38,691 bases of DNA from DATLXH01 sp035576005 (GTDB lineage Bacteria; Acidobacteriota; Thermoanaerobaculia; Gp7-AA8). The stretch spans positions 1 through 38,691 of the forward strand of contig DATLXH010000120.1 in assembly GCA_035576005.1 (NCBI GenBank), given 5' to 3'. Below are positions 1 through 9,383 of this stretch, piece after piece; the stretch's first letter is position 1; every line of letters begins with the position of its first letter. Below the pieces are notes generated by a model. It made no database searches. It was given only the letters and a program-made list of their open reading frames with translations, and was not told the DNA's origin. The translations under genes and the position numbers were made by a program.

Positions 1-190
1 TCGAGATCAACCTGGGCGGGTGTAGGGACGCAGGGCCTGCGTCCGGCACCCAGACATTCGCATCAGGAATTCTGCATCCCGGCATGAACCCTCGTCCAAA
101 GCGATGGCCGACGACAATCTTCTCGGTCAGGGACAGGGTACCGGACGCACGCCCTGCGTCCCTGCGCTCGCATTCTGTGAGAAATGCGGG
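1..190. repeat. Family A element, hybrid form, right part only
   Basis: The first 190 bases match 6204-6393 with four substitutions and no indel. The right end carries the GAGAAATGCGGG terminus shared by all family A copies. Inside are two inverted segments that both contain GGACGC/GCGTCC blocks (near 25-45 and 138-165), so this interior is itself a large hairpin. The left part is cut off by the window start. No gene is seen from 1 to 278; 191-278 shows nothing recognisable. Confidence 0.85.
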
Positions 191-278
191 CCAGCGCTGC
201 GTGCTGTCCTTGATTGCCGGTGAAGAATGGACCGTCGCTGAAGACTACGGGACGTAGATTCCAGCGCTGCCGCGGCCG

Positions 279-665
279 TCAGGCCTGGGTCTTGACGAAG
301 CGCGTGATCATGTCGACCAGCTTCTCGCGTGTGAGTGGCTTCCGCATCCAGGCATTGGCGCCAGAGCTCGGGAACATGTCCTCGAGCGACTTCTCAGGAA
401 GATCCGAGATCAGGATGATTGGAATCTCTTTCTTGTTCGACTGAGACTTGAGAACTTCGCTGAGTCGATTGCCCTTGATGCTTGGGAGGTTCACGTCGAG
501 GAAAATGAGATCGGGGGTGTTGGCGGCAAGCACGTGATTGAACTCGATCGAGCTCGACGCCGTGAGGACTGTGCAGCCCTCGCGCTCGAGCAGCGCTCGA
601 CCCACTTTCAGCACCAGGGGGTTATCGTCGAGAATCAATACGGTCACATTGTCGAGTGACGACAT
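279..665 (-). CDS. Stand-alone response regulator receiver (CheY-like) protein
   Basis: A 128-residue protein that is only a receiver domain, with no output domain. Such proteins relay phosphate from a histidine kinase to a partner or act as CheY-like switches in the cytoplasm. Visible motifs are the acidic pair at residues 13-14 (ILDDN), the phospho-acceptor Asp57 in IFLDVNLP, the beta-4 ILISD segment and the conserved Lys in MRKPL near residue 111. I start at the ATG at 663-665, which has a GGAG about 11 nt upstream; an upstream in-frame start at 710 would add 15 residues that do not look like receiver sequence. No histidine kinase is adjacent, so its input is unknown. The 263 bases between this gene and the next (666-928) hold nothing I recognise. 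Confidence 0.88.
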   Translation of the reverse strand: MSSLDNVTVLILDDNPLVLKVGRALLEREGCTVLTASSSIEFNHVLAANTPDLIFLDVNLPSIKGNRLSEVLKSQSNKKEIPIILISDLPEKSLEDMFPSSGANAWMRKPLTREKLVDMITRFVKTQA

Positions 666-928
666 GTCTTTAAACGCTCCATTCCAGCTGTGGTTGTTGG
701 TGGGGCACATGATACATTTCCACGGGTTGCGACCCTAGGAAAACTTCGCGCCGCGCTTTGTAGCGCGGGGTCAAAGGCTGGCAGGCATTACGGTCTGACG
801 GCGTGAGGCCTCCGTGCGAAGGCGACACAGAATCTCGATGAAAAATAGTAGAGGTCCGACAGGCCACTCCGCCACAGAGCGATCCTCAAATCATTTACCA
901 CTCGAAAACGAGCACCCCGGGAGACTCC

Positions 929-1543
929 TTGGAAAATGAGCTGACACCACCCCCGCCACCACCCCCGCCGCCACCCGCATCCCCTCCGGCGAATGTTTCG
1001 ATCGCGCCGGAGCAAGGGGCCTATCAGCGGCCGGCTGACTACTACGCGACTCCTCCCACACCAGCGGGGAAAAGTGGTTGTCCGAGATGGCTGATCTTTG
1101 GCTGCGGCGGACTCGGCTGCTTTACCTTGCTTGCCATGTTTCTGCTCGGCAGCCTCGCGATGAAGTCGGGCGGCGGTGCATTTTTCGGCTGGTTGTTCAA
1201 CCAGCTGGAAGAGCAGTCAACCCGCGCGATGACAGAGGACGTCACAGCGCAGCAGAGGTCTGCGTTCAGTCAGGAGATCGAGCGGCTCAAGAGCAACCTG
1301 CGACAGAGCAGGATCGAGCTTGGCAGGGTCCAGGGGATTCTCAAAGCCTTACAGGCTGCCATGAAAGACGATCGTCTTGATGGTCGCGAGGTCGATGAGC
1401 TGATTCGGATCATGAAGGAAGCGAACGACCGCGCCGGTGGCTCGGACGTTCCGACGAAAACCGTCTCGGTAGAGACTCGCATCCGAGTGAGCATCCGACC
1501 TGCCCGGTTCGTCATTCCGCCGTCCATGATTCGCGAATGCTGA
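929..1543 (+). CDS. Proline-rich single-pass membrane protein, unknown function
   Basis: I do not recognise a family. The 204-residue product has a run of ten prolines from residue 7, a Pro/Tyr-rich stretch to about residue 48, one hydrophobic segment (about 55-76, glycine- and cysteine-rich), then a charged helical region (about 95-160) likely to form a coiled coil. The tail after about residue 175 is basic and low in predicted structure. The start is TTG, supported by GGGAG 5-6 nt upstream. It ends 3 nt before uvrB, so the two are probably cotranscribed, but nothing in the sequence ties it to DNA repair. Inference: an inner-membrane anchored protein with a flexible N-terminal tail. Confidence 0.7.
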   Translation: MENELTPPPPPPPPPPASPPANVSIAPEQGAYQRPADYYATPPTPAGKSGCPRWLIFGCGGLGCFTLLAMFLLGSLAMKSGGGAFFGWLFNQLEEQSTRAMTEDVTAQQRSAFSQEIERLKSNLRQSRIELGRVQGILKALQAAMKDDRLDGREVDELIRIMKEANDRAGGSDVPTKTVSVETRIRVSIRPARFVIPPSMIREC

Positions 1544-1546
1544 ACC

Positions 1547-3562
<2,016 letters not shown>

Positions 3563-3593
3563 TCCGCTGGGGGCGCGCTCGTCGTTCAATGTC

Positions 3594-3671
3594 AGGACAG
3601 ACACTCTTGTCTGTCTTTCAACTCGAGATGACAGGCCGTGTCGCGTGACAGACAGGAGTGTCTGTCCTACA
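3594..3671. repeat. Family D inverted repeat (copy 1)
   Basis: Two arms around AGGACAGACACTC (3594 on) and GAGTGTCTGTCCT (3656-3668) face each other across about 40 bases, and each arm is also a short hairpin of GACAGACA with TGTCTGTC. The same words recur at 7490-7567 and 23560-23640. The right arm overlaps the stop codon of the minus-strand APP1-type gene (CTA at 3667-3669). It lies between convergent uvrB and the APP1-type gene, so it could also work as a bidirectional transcript end; no T-run is present. Confidence 0.75.
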
Positions 3672-4752
3672 TTGCCGCGATCAGCCCTTTCTTCGTCGCG
3701 TGATCCACGGCAGCGACTGTGTCTGGCGCGAGAATCATCGTCACGCCTCGCTCGGTGAGAGTCTTCCCGATTTTCACCACGGCGGCATCACGTGCCTCAA
3801 CGGTAACGTCTCTGATGTAGATCGCCAGAATTCTCCCGGGATCGAGGTCGACGACCTGCTCGTAGATCTCGGGATCACGCTGCCCGCTGTCACCGATGAG
3901 AACGAACTTCATCGACGGGTAGCTGTCGAGAATCGCGCGAATGCATGAGAGCTTGTGATCGTCGTGCGAGGCGTGGATGAATCGCTCCCGATCGATACCG
4001 AAGTCCTGCATCATCAGCGGGCCCACCGGAATCTGCTGGATTTCAAGATAGTCACTGATGACGTCGTAGAGATTCCAGGGGCCACTCGAAACATAAAAGA
4101 TCGGATTTGCCGCGACACCACTCAGCCCCCCCACCAGTGCGCGATAAAAATCCGCGACCCCCTCGAATGGCAGCCGGCTTCGCGCATTGCGAGTCAGGAC
4201 GGTTCGTAGCATTCGGACCGCGCTCGTCGCCTCGGTGCGCACGATGGTGTCATCGATATCGCTGATGACTCCGTACTCCGCCGACACGGGAGGTACAAGC
4301 GAGTGACCGGTTGCCCGGACGAGTTGAGGATTGCGAGGTTCGACCAACTCCAGTTCCGCGCTCTGCCAGCCGCACTCGTTCCCCGGAATGTTCGTGGAGA
4401 ACACCGCCTCGAAATAGCCCTCGTCGTTGGCTGTAATGTCCAGACTCTCCCCGCGGAATGTGGCTTTGACCTCTGCACGGGCAAGCTCGGCACTTGCGAG
4501 CCGCTTCATCGTGTCCGAGAGATTTCTCCACGCGGGAGTCTCGTCACGTCCGCTGGCGATTCCTCGATCGATGAGCACGCGTCCTCGGAAACTTACGCGG
4601 GACGATGTGCCGAAGCTGCGATAAGGAACCACGTGAAGGGGATTCGTGCCGTTCCACTCGTACCCGGTCCGCAGTGTCCGCGAGGATGCCTGTTCCTCGA
4701 GGTCGGCGGTTACGGTCCGAAGCAGACTCTTCCAGGCAGACATCAGGGACAT
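3667..4752 (-). CDS. APP1-type phosphatase (DUF2183 domain protein)
   Basis: A 361-residue protein with the HAD-like catalytic domain of yeast App1 phosphatidate phosphatase. The nucleophile motif DIDDT is at residues 165-169, followed by a conserved block YVSSGPWNLYD and the later HAD aspartate motif LIGDSGQRDPE. The N-terminal half (about 1-155) fits the beta-rich domain that precedes DUF2183 in bacterial homologues. Known family activity is Mg-dependent phosphatidate dephosphorylation; the substrate in bacteria is uncertain. No signal peptide is seen, so it is probably cytoplasmic. The start at 4752 has a GGA-rich stretch (AGGAGGAATGTCCCTG, part complementary strand) shortly upstream. The stop codon TAG lies inside a family D repeat arm, so the last few codons may be repeat-derived. 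Confidence 0.88.
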   Translation of the reverse strand: MSLMSAWKSLLRTVTADLEEQASSRTLRTGYEWNGTNPLHVVPYRSFGTSSRVSFRGRVLIDRGIASGRDETPAWRNLSDTMKRLASAELARAEVKATFRGESLDITANDEGYFEAVFSTNIPGNECGWQSAELELVEPRNPQLVRATGHSLVPPVSAEYGVISDIDDTIVRTEATSAVRMLRTVLTRNARSRLPFEGVADFYRALVGGLSGVAANPIFYVSSGPWNLYDVISDYLEIQQIPVGPLMMQDFGIDRERFIHASHDDHKLSCIRAILDSYPSMKFVLIGDSGQRDPEIYEQVVDLDPGRILAIYIRDVTVEARDAAVVKIGKTLTERGVTMILAPDTVAAVDHATKKGLIAAM

Positions 4753-4811
4753 TCCTCCTCAATCGAGACGGTCGGATCCGTCCTGTGGAGCCCGGCCCAG
4801 ACTTCGAGTCA

Positions 4812-4997
4812 TTAACCCGCATTTCTCACAGACCTTCGCCGCGAGACGACGGATAGCGGCCTGTCTGCTTCGTTGCACAGCAATTTCGCTCCTCGACTTA
4901 GTGTCGACTATGCCTTCGTCGCAAAATCGCCGTGCGCCTCGCATCCAAGCCACTCTCCGCCGTCTCACGACAAAGGTCTGTGAGAAATGCGGGTTAA
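4812..4997. repeat. Family A palindromic element, full length
   Basis: A 186-bp imperfect palindrome centred on GTCGAC at 4903-4908. The ends are perfect inverted repeats of about 25 bp: TTAACCCGCATTTCTCACAG at the left and its complement at the right (to 4997). Close copies lie at 16538-16702 and, in reverse orientation, at 37817-38000. It fills the gap between the APP1-type gene start and the Rieske gene stop; that stop (TAA, 4994-4996) is inside the right terminus. TTAA at both edges may be part of the repeat or a target duplication. Confidence 0.88.
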
Positions 4998-6070
4998 GCC
5001 GCGCCGTGTTTTCCGAAAAACTCGCTCAATAGTCCGTGAAAATGATGCACGCCATTCTCGCGCGCAACCGAGTACCGGCCTGTCGAGTAGGTCGGGGAAC
5101 GGAGACCGCGCTGCACTGCTTCACAGATTTCGATGTCCTCAATCTGAATCTCATCGCTGAAGGCCACCGTCTCATCAACCTCGCTCCCGTTGCCCGATCC
5201 GTCTGCGAAAAACCACTCGAAGACAGTCCGAGTCCGCTCAGCCGACAGCGGAACGATCAGATTCGTGGAGAAGTTGTCGGGATAGACATTGAGCATGAGG
5301 TTCGGGAACAGCCAGAAGTACTGAGCTTCGGACGACGCTCCATCCGCGGTCCGCAGCCGGTCCGGGTTTCGGATCGGGGAGTGCTGAATCGAGAAATATC
5401 GTCCCGTCTCGGTTTTGTAGTTCGCGTAATCGAGCTCACGCATCAGCGAGGGATGAACGATCGGGATGTGATATCCCTCGAGGTAGTTGTCCACGTAAAC
5501 CTTCCAATTACACTCCAGGTCCCACTCTTTCCTCGCCGCAAGCCGATAGCCACCGAAGCTCCCGTTAATCCGCGATGGGAGCTCCCCCAACGCTTCCATC
5601 AGCGTGGGACCTTTGGCGCTGAGGTTCACGAAGACGAGGTCATTCCATATCTCCAGCTGGAACTCGGGAAGCCGCACGTTGTCAGGCTCGAAGTTCTCCA
5701 CCCCCTCGAACTCAGGAGCCTGAAGCAGGCATCCGTCATTTGAATACGTCCAGCCGTGATATCCACACCTGAACCGCGCGCGTGTCCCGGCACCCTGGGC
5801 CACAGGGCCGGCGCGATGACGACAGACGTTCGAGAGCGCGCGAATCATCCCGTCCTGACCGTGAACGATCAACAGTGGCTCATGACCGACGGTCGTAGTG
5901 AAGTAAGAGCCGGGCGAGAGGAGCTGGTCACGCCGCCCCACTAGTTGCCACGAATGGGCGAAGACTGTCTTCTGTTCAATTTCCAGAATCGCGGGATCGA
6001 AGTAATACGTCGAGGGAAGTGTTCTGGCGCTCGCCAGGCGAGAGTCGAAGTCGTATGGAGGAAGGGTCAT
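4994..6070 (-). CDS. Rieske non-heme iron oxygenase alpha subunit, quaternary-amine type likely
   Basis: A 358-residue oxygenase. The Rieske [2Fe-2S] site is Cys83-x-His85 and Cys102-x2-His105 (CRH and CGYHGW). The mononuclear iron site is His201 and His206 (GYHIPIVHP) with Asp312 (IEDIEICE) as probable third ligand. The residue just before the first His ligand is Glu198 instead of the usual Asp; this and the C-terminal pattern (EDIEICEAVQRGLRS, later GVHHFHGLL) resemble carnitine and glycine-betaine monooxygenases (CntA/GbcA group) more than aromatic dioxygenases. The substrate remains inferred. I start at the ATG at 6068-6070 because family proteins begin about here; a GTG at 6133 would add 21 poor residues. 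No reductase or ferredoxin gene is adjacent. The stop codon is inside a family A terminus. Confidence 0.92.
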   Translation of the reverse strand: MTLPPYDFDSRLASARTLPSTYYFDPAILEIEQKTVFAHSWQLVGRRDQLLSPGSYFTTTVGHEPLLIVHGQDGMIRALSNVCRHRAGPVAQGAGTRARFRCGYHGWTYSNDGCLLQAPEFEGVENFEPDNVRLPEFQLEIWNDLVFVNLSAKGPTLMEALGELPSRINGSFGGYRLAARKEWDLECNWKVYVDNYLEGYHIPIVHPSLMRELDYANYKTETGRYFSIQHSPIRNPDRLRTADGASSEAQYFWLFPNLMLNVYPDNFSTNLIVPLSAERTRTVFEWFFADGSGNGSEVDETVAFSDEIQIEDIEICEAVQRGLRSPTYSTGRYSVARENGVHHFHGLLSEFFGKHGAA

Positions 6071-6155
6071 GGATTTCGTTTTGAATTGATCTGACTGACT
6101 GGCGATCCTACACCGGTCGATCCCCGGGATCACTCCCGCCGAGGATCAACCATGC

Positions 6156-6397
6156 ATGCGAGGCGCACGGCGATTTTGCGACGAAGGCATAGTCGACACT
6201 GTGTCGAGATCAACCTGGGCGGGTGTAGGGACGCAGGGCCTGCGTCCGGCACCCAGACATTCGCATCAGGAATTCTGCATCCCGGCATGAACCCTGGTCC
6301 AAAGCGATGGCCGACGACAATCTTCTCGGTCAGGGACAGGGTACCGGACGCACGCCGTGTGTCCCTGCGCTCGCATTCTCTGAGAAATGCGGGTTAA
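6156..6397. repeat. Family A element, hybrid form, complete
   Basis: The left 48 or so bases (6156-6203) match the half of family A that includes GGCGCACGGCGATTTTGCG and the central GTCGAC. At about 6204 the sequence switches to a different 165-bp interior that is also found at 1-190, then returns to the family A terminus GAGAAATGCGGGTTAA (to 6397). The interior contains two facing GGACGCAGG-type arms. It occupies most of the 6071-6487 gap; 6398-6487 shows no clear promoter. Confidence 0.83.
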
Positions 6398-6487
6398 CTG
6401 CTTCAAGTATCTCGGGGAACATCCCGATTCCTTACCTGTCCTCCTCTCTGTTCTCCGAGCAGGTAAAGAAGCCACCTGTACGAAACC

Positions 6488-7474
6488 ATGTCCCGACTCT
6501 TCCAGTGTGACCCTGACATGCGCCTCACCGACAGCGAGATTTATCTCGACCCGGCGGAGTCGCGTGCGACCGCGATCCTCAGTCACGCCCACTCCGACCA
6601 TATTGGCCGTCACGACTTTTTCGTTGCCACAGCGCCCACTGCCTCCTTTCTTCGCGCCCGGAACGGACATGATCTGAAGGGATCCGAGTTGCGCTACGGT
6701 CAGGCCGTGACCATTGAGGGCTACGAGATCGACCTCTTCCCGGCCGGGCACATCCTCGGCTCAGCGATGGTGAGGGTGCGCAGGGAGAACCAGACCCTGC
6801 TCTACACCGGAGACTTCAGACTGCGTCCCTCCTTCACAGCCGAGCCCGCCGAGATTCCAAAGTGCGACTCGCTGATCATGGAGTCGACGTATGGATCGCC
6901 GGAATGCAAGTTTCCTCCCCGGGACCTGCTGCGCTCGCAGCTCCAGGAGCTGGCCCGCTCGATCACGAGCCGAGGAAAGACCGCTGTTCTTCTCGCTTAC
7001 TCGCTGGGCAAGGCTCAGGAGACGTGCAGGATGCTGGCGGGGTCGGGACTGCAGGTCGTCATGCATCCCGTTGCCGCCCGGCTTTCGGAGATTTACGAAA
7101 AGCATGGCGTCAACCTCGGGGACTTCGAGATCTGGTCGCTTCAGTCTCAGATGTTCGCGCATAGAGCTACGACCGATCTCCGCGCGAAGGTACTCATCAT
7201 CGCGCCTCATATGAGGTCGGACATTCGAAGGATCCGGAACAAGGAAACGGTCGCATTGACTGGCTGGGCCCTCGGCGGGCGCCCGCGTACGACGGACCAT
7301 GCCCTCCCGCTGTCCGATCATGCCGACTTCGAGGAGTTGCTCGAGATTGTCGAGCGCTCCTCAGCGGAGATTGTCCATGTGACGCACGGCTCCAGCCGCT
7401 TTGCCCGCGAGCTTCGAGCGCGGGGCGTCCGTGCCGAGTTTTTAAGGGTACGACCGCAGATGAAATTGTTCTGA
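6488..7474 (+). CDS. Beta-CASP metallo-beta-lactamase-fold nuclease (Ysh1/CPSF-like exonuclease)
   Basis: A 328-residue metallo-beta-lactamase-fold protein. The zinc-binding signature HAHSDH is at residues 33-38, with the downstream ligands His88 (PAGHILGS) and Asp109 (TGDF), the beta-CASP insert in the middle (about 145-240), and the final SDHADF histidine near residue 280. This layout fits the 'ligase-associated DNA exonuclease'/RNA-processing Ysh1-like group, which acts on nucleic acids in the cytoplasm. In many bacteria the gene sits beside an ATP-dependent DNA ligase and Lhr helicase; here neither is present, so DNA versus RNA as substrate is open. A second ATG at 6518 is possible, because the TDSEIYLD block begins there in typical homologues. 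Its stop is followed 15 nt later by a family D repeat. Confidence 0.88.
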   Translation: MSRLFQCDPDMRLTDSEIYLDPAESRATAILSHAHSDHIGRHDFFVATAPTASFLRARNGHDLKGSELRYGQAVTIEGYEIDLFPAGHILGSAMVRVRRENQTLLYTGDFRLRPSFTAEPAEIPKCDSLIMESTYGSPECKFPPRDLLRSQLQELARSITSRGKTAVLLAYSLGKAQETCRMLAGSGLQVVMHPVAARLSEIYEKHGVNLGDFEIWSLQSQMFAHRATTDLRAKVLIIAPHMRSDIRRIRNKETVALTGWALGGRPRTTDHALPLSDHADFEELLEIVERSSAEIVHVTHGSSRFARELRARGVRAEFLRVRPQMKLF

Positions 7475-7489
7475 GTGTGGGGAACCGAA

Positions 7490-7567
7490 GACAGACAAGA
7501 GTGTCTGTCCTACATGCCGCGCTGGTAGCGTCAGACGGGAGAGGAGGACAGACAGTCTGGTCTGTTG
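7490..7567. repeat. Family D inverted repeat (copy 2)
   Basis: GACAGACAAGAGTGTCTGTC at 7490-7509 faces AGGACAGACAGTCTGGTCTG near 7545-7564. Same words as the copies at 3594-3671 and 23560-23640. It lies between the nuclease gene and the efflux operon; the rest of that gap (to 7686) ends in the AGGAGG-type ribosome site of the TolC gene. Confidence 0.7.
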
Positions 7568-7686
7568 GTCTTTACACTCCCGCAACGCGCATCCCCTGTG
7601 AGTCGTCTACAATTCAGGCCCCGCGACCAGGACCGGAAACCCTGGCGCCTCCGTTTCGTACAACCCCCCGTCCAGGAGGATCGTTC

Positions 7687-9360
7687 ATGACTGCAGTTCG
7701 ACGGCTCGCACTGTTGCTCTGTCTGGCTGCCACGCCAGTAGCAGCGCAGAAGAGCAGCACCAACGAGAAACCGGCGAAAACGCCACTTGCGACGGACTCG
7801 CTCATCACGGCAGATCGCGACGCACAGAACCCGCGTGCACTCAAGCTCTCACTCGATTCAGCGATCGGAACGGCCGTTCAGCGAAATCTGGGAGTGGAGC
7901 TGCAGCGCTTCGACTATCGGATCTCAGGTTACACGCTGCGCTCTGCGTATGGTCTTTTCGATCCCCTCGCGACCGCTGACCTCTTGAAGGTCAGTAACAA
8001 CAACCCCGTCACGTCCCCTTTCTTCACATCCGGTTCCGACAGGACGCTTCTCAACTTCGGTGTGCGCCAGTTCCTGCCGACCGGCGGTAATTACGCTGTC
8101 GGGTTCAACAGCAACCGATCAGAGAGCGTGGGCGGGGGAACCTTCATCAACCCCGCGTACAACAGCGAGCTCAGTCTCGAGGCAAACCAGCCCCTGCTGC
8201 GCAACTTTGGCGTCGACGTCAACCGTCGCCAGATCAACATCGCGCGGAACAGCCTCGGCATCAGCCAGGAAGCATTCCGGACGCGCCTCATCAACACCTC
8301 CGTTTCAGTTGAGGACGCGTATCTCGATCTCATCTACGCGCGGCAGGTTCTGGATGTCGCGAAGCAATCACTGTTTCTCGCAACCGATCAGGAACGGATC
8401 ACGAGGATCCGCATCGATGTCGGTGCCTCTGCGCCGCTCGACATCCTGCAGCCCAGGGTAGCTGTAGCCACTCGTGAGGAAGAGCTCATCGCAGCTCAGG
8501 CGCTCGTTCGTGACGCTGAGGACCGGCTGCGTCAGTTGATGAACCTTGACCCGGCGGAATGGGACCGGCCAATTCTTCCCACCGACAGCGTCGGCGCTCG
8601 TCTCGGCCCCATCGATCTCGGCCAGGCTGTTGCGACAGCCCTCGAGCTTCGTCCTGAGCTGCGTCAGCTCAAGCTCGGTACCGACATCCGGGAGATCGAA
8701 TACACCTTTGCACGTAACCAGACCCTTCCTCAGCTCGACTTGAATGTGAGTTACGGAGCGGCAGGACTCGGCGGACGTTCGGCCGAGATCGATCCCGTTA
8801 CCGGCCGGCCAACAGGTCGGATCAATCGCACCACGTATTCGAATGCGCTCGAGCAGGTGTTCGGTAACGAGTTCGCGTCGTGGACCGTCGGGCTGAACGT
8901 AGGGATCCCGATCACGAACATCGGCGCACGCTCTGACAAAAAGCGCGCAGAGCTCGCGCTGGAACGGGCGCGGGCAGATGAGGAGACCACAAAGCAGATC
9001 ATCACGGTGGAAGTCCGAAAGGCCGTGCGCGACATCGAGACTGCGGCAAATCAGATCACCGCCTCGCGCGCTGCGCGTGACGCTGCAGAAAAGAACCTCG
9101 ATGCTGAAAGAAAACGCTACGAAAACGGGATGACGACAAACTTCAACGTCCTGCTGATTCAGCAGCAGCTCTCGGACTCGCGGGTACGCGAGCTCCAGGC
9201 GCTCGTCTTCTACGACAAGGCTGTCTCCAACTATCACCGCGCCATTGGCGATCTTCTGGACGAGAAGAACATTGCCATCAATGAAGAGGTGTTTGAGTCG
9301 CCACGCAGCAGGCTCGAGAGCGTTCCCTGGCTCCAATTCGGGAACTACGACAAAAAGTAA
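7687..9360 (+). CDS. TolC-family outer membrane efflux protein
   Basis: Outer-membrane/periplasmic channel of a tripartite export system. The 557-residue product starts with a signal peptide (MTAVRRLALLLCLAATPVAAQ, split here as MTAVRRLALLLC then LAATPVAAQ) and contains two OEP repeats: long helical segments with many Ala, Arg and Glu, for example near ELRPELRQLKLGTDIREIEY and KAVRDIETAANQITASRAAR, each followed by beta-strand sequence. I choose the ATG at 7687 because AGGAGG lies 6-7 nt upstream and the signal peptide begins there; the frame is open back to 7477 but that part has no protein-like content. It leads an operon with a Yip1-like protein, an adaptor, and a Mac-type ABC transporter, which are its likely partners. 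Confidence 0.92.
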   Translation: MTAVRRLALLLCLAATPVAAQKSSTNEKPAKTPLATDSLITADRDAQNPRALKLSLDSAIGTAVQRNLGVELQRFDYRISGYTLRSAYGLFDPLATADLLKVSNNNPVTSPFFTSGSDRTLLNFGVRQFLPTGGNYAVGFNSNRSESVGGGTFINPAYNSELSLEANQPLLRNFGVDVNRRQINIARNSLGISQEAFRTRLINTSVSVEDAYLDLIYARQVLDVAKQSLFLATDQERITRIRIDVGASAPLDILQPRVAVATREEELIAAQALVRDAEDRLRQLMNLDPAEWDRPILPTDSVGARLGPIDLGQAVATALELRPELRQLKLGTDIREIEYTFARNQTLPQLDLNVSYGAAGLGGRSAEIDPVTGRPTGRINRTTYSNALEQVFGNEFASWTVGLNVGIPITNIGARSDKKRAELALERARADEETTKQIITVEVRKAVRDIETAANQITASRAARDAAEKNLDAERKRYENGMTTNFNVLLIQQQLSDSRVRELQALVFYDKAVSNYHRAIGDLLDEKNIAINEEVFESPRSRLESVPWLQFGNYDKK

Positions 9361-9383
9361 GAGGCGGTCTCGAGGAGAGCTTC

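Noticed and set aside
8368..9336. 322-codon open frame antisense to the TolC gene
   Set aside because: Shadow of a well-supported gene; no domain or ribosome site.
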